A stretch of DNA of 64,000 nucleotides from contig NC_081408.1 of the NCBI RefSeq assembly GCF_030272615.1, positions 311,011,118 through 311,075,117 on the forward strand, written 5' to 3'. Numbering within the stretch: the stretch's first letter is position 1; every line of letters starts with the position of its first letter. The notes under the pieces are model-generated. The model was not told the origin of the DNA. It made no database searches and saw only the letters and a program-made list of their open reading frames with translations. Positions 56,261 through 64,000 of the stretch are shown piece by piece. This DNA is from Cryptomeria japonica (taxonomy: Eukaryota > Streptophyta > Pinopsida > Cupressales > Cupressaceae). Made by a program: the position numbers and the translations under genes.

Positions 56261-58991
56261 TCTTGACCCCCAATGAGAGCCACTGCCCCTTGACTTGCAC
56301 CTAAGAATCCAACATACAACACAAGATCCAAGACACCCAAAACCACAAGATGACATGAGCTCTACTATAGAAAGGCTTGAATCACTTTCTAAAAACAAGA
56401 TTACAATCAATAAGTTACAAATGTAACTAGGAAATACCATTAAAGAATTAAAAAACCCTCAAAGACTCGAAACAAATGACATCAAGAGAGAAAGAGTAAT
56501 CACACAATTAAAGGATCTAAACAACCCCTTAGCCTTAGGAAACAAATCTACATTAAAACAACATTCTCACGGTTCCAAAATATAAAAGTCAATCTTCATA
56601 ACACATCGAGTCTAAGAGAAACAAAGGACACATCGTACCAAACATAAGAGAGATAAATCAAAATTTATACCAAAAGAGTATTAACATTTCACTTCACAAC
56701 ATTTTAATTTTAGTTAATGTTAAATTCATTTATCCATATAGTTACCAACATTAACCCACATGATACTTATACTATTACACAATAAAACCAACATTTACCT
56801 TTTAATAGTGATAAGAAATAATAATCCACTCTTTCAATTCTTGACTATCATTATTTATGAATGTGCAACTAATAATACAAATGAACAAATAATTCATATA
56901 TGTATATATAAAACTGTAAATGGGATAACTAATTAATCAAATACAATGGAATAAGAAATATATATAAGTTCATACAGACATATAAATATATTTATATATA
57001 TAAGTACACACATATACAAACTGAAAATGAACCCCCAAAAATCTTATTTACTTAGTTGTTCAAAAAGAAATGAAAGTAAAAGAATGTATATTGATTTTAA
57101 TGATCAATAGAATATCAATTACACATTTATTTTTAAAAAAAAGAAACAACATGTACAAATAAAGCATGTCAATATGAATCATTGGTTAACCAAAAAGAGA
57201 GGCACCGATTATATTAATCGATAGCAACTCAAGAAATTTGATACTATCTATCGGATGATAACAGAGGAGTATGAAATAGGGGAAGATAAGTATTCTAATT
57301 TTAACAAATGGTTACAAAATAATTGAATATCGATAAGAAAAGGAACGTTATTTCCTAGTGAATGCATAACGATTTAACCAGAGAACTAACTGATAACATA
57401 GAAGGAAATAAGCCCAAAATTACACTTGGTTAATATGCTAAAGACTGCAGCAGTAAGGTCAATATTGCAAGCCAATTACAATAATCGGTTCATAAAGTGA
57501 CCAAAAGAAAAACAAAATTTGTAAGGAGTGAAGCATTTTTTTGCAGGGAAGAAAATATGTACACCAATTTTATTAATCATCCCAACATACCGATTTGTAT
57601 TAATCACTCACAAATAAAAAGCCTACCGATTTGATATCGAACGGTTAATAAGGGAAAGCAAACAAATAGTAATTGGTTAATAGTATGAACAAATTTATTG
57701 GCAAAGAGTGAATGTTGCCGAACAAAGTTAAGAAACCAGGAGATCAACATTGAAAGGGATTACATGTCGATTTTAATAATCGATTAACAAAGGAAAACAT
57801 GTCGATTGTATTGATCGGTTATTATAGATTATCATTTGGACAATACTGTGTAGAAATTGGTTAACACATAACATTATTCGATTAAAGCAATATATCAAAC
57901 GATATTAAAATAAAGTATATTGTATAAAGCAATTGATAAATAACATAAAGTAAACCCATTATATCAATGATTCATCCATAGAACTAGGGGTAAACAAAGT
58001 TGCATGTGAAAAAGAACAGAGGCTTTATATGAGAAGATCTAGAACCCGACAATTATCATACATAACATTATTAAACCAATACAAATTCAACCTAGCTACG
58101 ACAAAGAAATTGAGGAAAAACAAATATGGAGAGGAGCAAAGGAAAGATTGAACATATAATATTTTTGAAAAAACTAAATAAATTAATCTACCGAAGATAA
58201 GCTAATTCAAAGGACATCTTCCAACTTGGAGTCCTATGCCCAATGGAGGCAGTTTCCAACATTACAGAGGAATCCTTAATTATTTCCCAAATACCCAATT
58301 CAAGAGCTCAAAATTTCTCAGAAAATTTCTTCCTAGCCATAAATTTCCCCCTTCAAATCCTTTCAATCCACACCAAATTCAAATCTAGAAACCCAAAATT
58401 CTCCAATTTGATTCTAAAACCCACACCCAAAGTTCTGAGAAAATTTTCACCATGCAAATTCAAAACCCCCACCAGGATTTTCAAAAAAATCTCACGAGAG
58501 AGAATTCCTCCCTCTTGTTTTTTTTGAAAAACCTGAGATGCCTTTCTGAAAAAGCAACCTCCCCATAAAAGCCAACATGCAAGCTTTTTCCACTATCTCC
58601 AAAAATAACAATTTCAAAACTCCCCTCTCCACTACTGAAATTGATTTTATTTTATTTGATTCTTTTATTAATTTCTTGTGCATATAAAAATATAAATTTA
58701 AATATTTAATTCTCAAATTAAACTTATCCACAATTATATTTTAAAATGAATAAAATGATTAAACCTTTTATTTCATTTAATTAATTTAATTTTAACACTA
58801 TAGAAATTTCAATCTACTATTTATCATTAATACATTAATTCATTAATTCATTTTATGAATTAATATTAATGTTACTCTCAACAACAATATTAAATAAACA
58901 TTAATGTGTACTAACAAAAACCACGAAGGACAAATAGGACAAATGACTGACATGATTGGACAACAAAGTACAAGGATACCTGACTAGCATC

Positions 58992-59009
58992 TCGTTCCTA
59001 TAGGAACGA
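58992..59009. other. Perfect 18-bp palindrome
   Basis: TCGTTCCTATAGGAACGA is identical to its reverse complement. It could be a protein-binding site or a cruciform; no function can be inferred. Confidence 0.85.
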
Positions 59010-59466
59010 AGGTCATGCCAAGGGTCTGGCTGATAACTCCAAATTTTAATATATCCATTGGGTCATAGAGAACGCTCAGATCTGAAGATTTAGGTGGAGT
59101 CGATGCTCAGTACCTGTAGTTGCATAAACACACTGTCGAGCATATACACATAATCTATATAACATTTTATTATGAAAAGGGAATGGAAGCAACGTATCTT
59201 ACTCGTAAAGAGTAGTGTGATGCTTTTCCCTTTCAACCCAACACATCAAAGCTAAAAACAATGTACATCAGATCAAATAAACATTGATAAGCATACTGAT
59301 AAAATCATAACAAAACTCATATATAATCCATCTTGGTAATCTTCTAACTAACTGAACATAGCTAGCATCATACAAACACATCATAGTCATCATCATGTAA
59401 ATCATCATCCATCAATCCAAAAATCACAAAACATAAATAAACACATATAAATCCATGAGACATAAA

Positions 59467-61071
59467 TGTTGGCATTTATGTGAACTGGTATAAGGACATA
59501 ATGATATTGTATGTTGTCATTGATGTCAATATGTGTTATGAAGTGAACCGGCATATGTGATATGTGAGAAGAGAGAACCGGCATATGTGTTAACCGGTAT
59601 ATATGCCAAAGTGAAGCAGTATATTTATTCAAGGTGAACCGGCATGTAGTTATGGGAACCGGCACATGGAAGCATTGTATGACTACTGGTTGGTAGGTAG
59701 TGTCCACTTCAGGATTTCCGGTTGGAGTACCTCAAGCCTGTGTGACTCAATCGGTAATCTTTGTGTGATGAGTTAGTAGTATAATGGAGAACATATCGTC
59801 TTGCCATGTAAGCTCTATGCGCATGAAGGATCTTGCATGAAGAAGACTATTCCTATCCACCTCGGGAATGTGCGAAGTTTGTCAAACGGTGATAACACGT
59901 GATGGCTTATCAGCCGCCATGAAATCAGTGGAAAATGGACGATGGAGAATGTCTTGAGATCGATTCAAGACTATTGCATTTAATATAGTATGATTCAACG
60001 GTCAGGATTGAACCACTTGAATTGCTTAACCTAACAGGTTTAGGGTTTAGGGTTTTTGCTACCGACCTATCTATTTCCTATAAGGTTGATGTTGTGTTTC
60101 TTTCTAAAGTTGTTGGCAAAAGTTGTGAGTGTGTATCCAAGGGAAGAGGTACATGATTCTTGCCAGACCAAAGGAGAGAAGAGATACCTGTAAAGTAAAT
60201 GTGCAGAAGGAGAAGAGGAGCCAAAACGGATCTGCATTAGCATTGAGTGTTGTTATCAGATCATTGTAATTCCTATTGATCTCCAACCACTTCAATAGTT
60301 ATGAAATCCCCTAACAGGGTAGCCTTAACTAGCTTGATGCAAAATCCCCTAATAGGGTGGTCTTAACAGGCTTGATTCAAATCCCTTAACTGGGTAACTC
60401 GAGGTTAATGAGTTATAAGAAGCTATAGAGCTCGGGGGATCCTTTAGCCATTGAGTTCTTGAAATCCTCTAACAAGGTAACCCTACCGGGTTTAACCCTT
60501 AACCGGGTATTATAGCCATCCCTTAACTGGGTGATCCCTAACAAGATTGGTTCCTAGCAGAACCTATTGTAATGTCTTTAACTGAACAAGGCTCCTAACA
60601 AAGTAGACTTCAAAAGATTTCAAAAGCAGCTTGTGGGTATTCATCAACACTATGGTTTTTCCCAGTTGGGTTTCCATGTGAAAAATATGTGTGTCATGTG
60701 AAATTCTATTATCTTGTGATGCTTTGTTTTACCTATTGAGCATATGATGGTTCTATGTTTTATGCCTGTCTATAAAACATATTGAACTCAGTGGTGTGAA
60801 GATCTGATGGTAAGTTTACCCTGTTCATGCATGAGAGCGTATTGATACTATCGTATTGAGCAAAGAGGAATGCTTAGTGAGTGACCGGTTCATAACTGAT
60901 TGAGCTATACTAGATGTTACCGGTTGCACTCTATTTTTACCAGTATCCCTGTTTGTCAGTCATTTGGAGTATTTGTTGTCAAACCGATTTTGGACTATAT
61001 TTGTTTTTTTACTGATTCACCCCCCCCTCTGAGTACCGGTTTGGTACTAGTGGTTCATCATTGAGTTATCA
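59467..61071 (+). repeat. 5' LTR of element I
   Basis: It starts TGTTGGCATTTATG and ends GAGTTATCA. It contains at least seven CCCNTAACNGGG micro-hairpin units (60304-60535), the hairpin GGTTC-CTAGCA-GAACC (60549-60564), the ATGGTTTTTCCC block (about 60650) and the C-rich tail (61013-61033). The second LTR is outside the window. Confidence 0.85.
60304..60535 (+). repeat. Array of AAATCCCCTAACNGGGT units in the I LTR
   Basis: Units are at 60304, 60341, 60378, 60461, 60481, 60492 and 60518. Each can fold as a short stem around a TAAC core. At 60461 both arms change together (CCT with AGG). Confidence 0.8.
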
Positions 61072-61073
61072 AT

Positions 61074-61085
61074 TGGTATCAGAGC
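61074..61085 (+). other. Primer-binding site of element I
   Basis: TGGTATCAGAGC lies two bases after the LTR end, as in F. Confidence 0.95.
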
Positions 61086-61140
61086 ACTCTAGGTCCTCTG
61101 TGTTGTAAGCTTAACCACTTGAGGAAAAGATCCTAGTCAA

Positions 61141-62031
61141 ATGATGAAGAGGGAAGGTCCTAAGTTTAACAAGGAAAATTTTGGTATATGGAAAGATAGG
61201 ATGAAGATATTCATTAGAAGAATGGGTGCTCAACACTGGAGTTATATTGAGAATGTCTACGTTACTCCTACCGGTATTCTCATCGATGAACAAAAGAGAG
61301 AGATACAAGAAAATGGGCAAGTCATGGAAGCCCTTATTAGTAATCTTTCTAACATCGAGTTTATTGATGTTCAGGACAAGGTAAATCACAAAAGGGTATG
61401 GGATGCTCTTGAAAATATCTATGGTGGTGATGAGCATGTAAAACAGGCTAAGGAAGAAAGCCTGAGAGGGAAGTTTGAAGACATGCAGATGGTTGAAGGT
61501 GAGACCATTCAGCAGTATGGAATAAGAATCAAAACAGTTGTTGGAGAAATCAAGAGTGCAGGTGGTAAAATAGAAGATTCCACTATGATAAGAAAAGTAC
61601 TGAGATCATTGTTGCCGGTCTATGCAATAAGGGTTGCTGCTATTTAGGAGCTAAGATCAATAGACAAGTCTAAGGTGTCCTTGGACTCCATCATAGCCAA
61701 GTTCACAACCTATGAGCTGAATAATTTTGATGGCAGTGTTCAAAAGACAGAATCAACATTTAAAGCCTTTGCTATACCATCAAGAAAAGGAAAAGAGGCT
61801 AGCACAAGTGGGGAACCTAATCAGAGCAGAGAGATGAATGATGAACAGTTTCTGATGGAATTTTAAGCTCTTCTTGCAAGGAAATTTTCAAAAGGAACTA
61901 GTAAATACAAAGGTAATCTACCTTTGAAATGTTTTTCCTATAACCAGATAGGACATATTGCTATGAATTGTCCTAATAGCGATAACAAGGATAAACCAGA
62001 AAGGTTCAAGAAATTCAAAGGAGGAAACTGA
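61141..62031 (+). pseudogene. gag of element I
   Basis: It begins MMKREGPKFNKENFGIWKDR, the copia Gag start, and continues VWDALENIYGGDEHVKQAKE and MIRKVLRSLLPVYAIRVAAI up to a TAG at 61645. It resumes in frame after this stop and a second at 61864. The zinc knuckle at about 61929-61970 reads CFSYNQIGHIAMNC, with its second Cys changed to Tyr. A Lys-rich tail ends at a TGA (62029). Structural protein of the particle; this copy cannot produce it without stop suppression. Confidence 0.92.
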
Positions 62032-62043
62032 AGAAACTATTTT

Positions 62044-64000
62044 ATGGTAGTTGATGAAGGTGCCATAGATGAGGAATCAGAAGATGAAGAGAATGAAGAC
62101 ATTGTGTTTGTTGCTGTAAACGAAGATGTGGCAGACAAGAAGGCTCTTGTCTCTCGGTTTGATAATTCAAATGAGTGGATCATTGACAGTGGCTGTTCTC
62201 ACCATATGACTGGTGACCGGAGCAAGTTTCTATCCTTGGAGGAGTATGATGGTGGTGTGGTTCACTTTGGCAATGATCCACCATGCATGGTCAAGGGTAA
62301 AGGATCCATCTCTTTGAATGGAAAGAGAAGTGCTGACTATGTGTACTGGGTTGATCATCTCAGACACAACCTTCTAAGTGTTGCCCAGCTAAATGACAGT
62401 GGCCTCACTCTACAATTTAAGAATGGAGTTTGCAAAATCAAAGGAAAAGATGGTAAATTGGTGGCCACCGGTATGCAGACCAAAGGTAACCTATTTTAGT
62501 TGAATGCAAATATAAGTACATGTCTTATGGCTAAGCTTGATGATAGTTGGATATGGCATAGGAGACTCTACCATGTAAACTTTGATAACATTGTAAAGGC
62601 CAGTAAGATCAAGGCAATTAGAGGGTTGCTAGTGCTAAACAAACTAGACAATACCTTGTGTAGAGAGTGTCAATTGGGGAAAATGTCTTCCTCAACTTTT
62701 AAAGGTAAATCTTTCACTACTGACAACTTGCTTGATCTTGTACATACTGATTTGTGTGGTCCTATGAAAACTAGAAGTGTGCAGTGTGATAGGTACTTCA
62801 TGATCCTCACTGATGACTGCTCAAGAATAATGTGGGTCGCATTATTGAAAGACAAGTGTTGAGCTTTTGGGAAATTCAAAGCTTTTAGAGCATTAGTGGA
62901 GAAGGAAAGTGGTAAAAGGATCAAGTGTCTCAGAACTAATCAAGGAAGGGAATTCACTTTCGGTGAATTCAATAAGTATTGTGAAAAATTTGGCATCAAG
63001 AGAAAGTTGTCTAACCCCCAGACTCCATAGCAGAATGGACTGGCAGAGCGGAATAACCGGACTGCAATTTACACTATGAACTAGGTACTCATCAAGAAAG
63101 GTAAGGACAAAACTCCTTATGAGTATTGGACCGGTAAGACACCTGTGGTTAGCTACTTTAAAGTATTTGGTAGCAAATGTTACATATAGAGGAGTGAACA
63201 TTAGGGCAAATTTGAAGCTAAATGTGATGAGGGAATATTTCTAGGATATTCCACCAAGAGTAAAGCTTTCAAGTGCTACAACAATAGGACTCGGAGAATT
63301 ATGGAAAGTATCAATGTAAGAGCTAATGAATACTCTAAGAAAACTGATGAAACTGGTAGTGAGCAAGCTGTAAATGAACCAGTTGCAACCTTTTGGGAAC
63401 CGGTCGTTAGTCAACCAAGTACCAGTAACAGTGTCCCTGAACCGGTGAATGCTGATACTGATGAAGATAAGGATGAAGAAGAAAAGCAAGAAGAACCAGT
63501 TAAGACCATTCCTCACTATGTCAAGTTGAATCATGATCCTAAGCAGATCATAGGTGATAAGGATGCAGGAATCCTCACAAGAAGAAAGATCACAGAAAAC
63601 TCATGTATGATCTCTGAATTTGAGCCTAAATCATTCAAAGAGGTTCATAAAGATGAAGACTGGATCAAGGCAATGGAAGAGGAACTTGACCAAATAGAGA
63701 AAAATGGTACATGGTCCTTGGTACCCAGACCAGAGCATAAAAATATCATTGGCACCAAATGGGTGTTCAGAAACAAGTTGAATGAGGATGGCATAGGGAT
63801 TAGGAATAAAGCCAAATTGGTATGCAAATGATATGCTCAAGAAGAAGGAGAAGACTATGGAGAAACCTTTGCTCCTATAGCCAGATTGGAAGGAGTTCGT
63901 ATGCTTCTTGCATATGCAACTTTTAAAATGTTCAAAGTATATCACATGGATGTAAAATCTGCATTCCTAAATGGTGTACTTGAAGAGGAGGTATATATAG
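62044..64000 (+). pseudogene. pol of element I: PR, INT, start of RT
   Basis: An acidic spacer leads to the protease, with intact active site WIIDSGCSHHMTGD (about 62176). Integrase (62500-63300) has an HHCC finger (IWHRRLYHV to CRECQLGK), Asp in HTDLCGPM and Glu in NGLAERNN. The second catalytic Asp is Asn (LRTNQGREF), as in F. After NNRT, about 20-30 residues are missing. The integrase C-terminus (GIFLGYSTKSKAFKC) is followed by a Glu/Pro-rich linker and RT (63640 onward): IIGTKWVFRNKLNEDG and YHMDVKSAFLNGVLEEEVYI at the window edge. All is in one frame with several TAG and TGA stops. Confidence 0.93.

Larger units (their letters stand above)
55255..59466. other. Unresolved AT-rich non-coding block
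   Basis: The block starts TGTAACACCCCCAC, a common start of plant gypsy LTRs, exactly where ORF2 of E is broken. No gag or pol is readable on either strand over 4.2 kb. It holds three copies of a GTTACCCTGG motif, dispersed CGATT/AATCG hairpins and an 18-bp palindrome. It is possibly one large LTR or an LTR plus other debris. I could not find its right end; element I begins at 59467. Confidence 0.4.
59467..64000 (+). mobile_element. Element I: Ty1/copia with gag-pol, cut by window end
   Basis: It has a 1605-base 5' LTR, primer-binding site and gag-pol read to the window edge within RT. It is related to F in gag and pol but has a different LTR, homologous to that of D. Gag to RT stays in one reading frame with about eleven stops and no frameshift that I could see. 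By eye it is Sirevirus/Maximus-like. Confidence 0.92.

Noticed and set aside
58243-58527. A 94-codon plus-strand frame in the unresolved block
   Set aside because: Basic, Phe/Pro/Lys-rich sequence of AT-rich DNA without any recognisable motif or neighbour that supports a gene.

Overview
The window looks like a repeat-dense intergenic stretch of a large seed-plant nuclear genome. It holds Ty1/copia and Ty3/gypsy LTR retrotransposons with plant-type signals: a TGGTATCAGAGC primer-binding site, AAAGGGGGAGA polypurine tracts and 5-bp target duplications. I found no intact host gene, tRNA, rRNA or CRISPR. The species cannot be read from the sequence; a gymnosperm or another giant plant genome would fit.

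Layout. 1-2830: degenerate Ty3/gypsy on the minus strand (gag, protease, RNase H, no reverse transcriptase visible). 4069-30927: four elements nested inside one another. Element A (+, 4069-30927) is split by D (-, 8550-28091). D is split in its 5' LTR by F (+, copia, 15746-27846). F is split in pol by G (+, copia, 20328-25846). A also carries a solo LTR, H (6606-7586). 30928-33603: a possible intron-containing gene fragment and a tandem duplication. 33604-49720: Ty3/gypsy element J (-), with element C (+, 33789-41987) inserted in its 3' LTR; C itself carries an LTR-like insertion. 49728-55254: element E (+), truncated. 55255-59466: an unresolved non-coding block. 59467-64000: copia element I (+), running off the window.

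The most interesting content is a group of pol-less LTR elements: A, C, D and E. Each encodes two proteins. ORF1 is a coiled-coil Gag-like protein with four CCHC zinc knuckles. ORF2 is a protein of about 1000-1180 codons that I cannot assign to any known function and that has no retroviral enzyme. These elements share primer-binding site, polypurine ladder and LTR motifs with the pol-bearing copia elements F and I, so they are probably mobilised in trans. A, C and E have F-like LTRs while D has I-like LTRs, so the same internal module seems to pair with two LTR lineages. Two LTR hairpins show compensatory base changes, which suggests conserved RNA structures. All coding regions carry stops or frameshifts; D's ORF1 keeps all four knuckles and C's ORF2 is the most readable.
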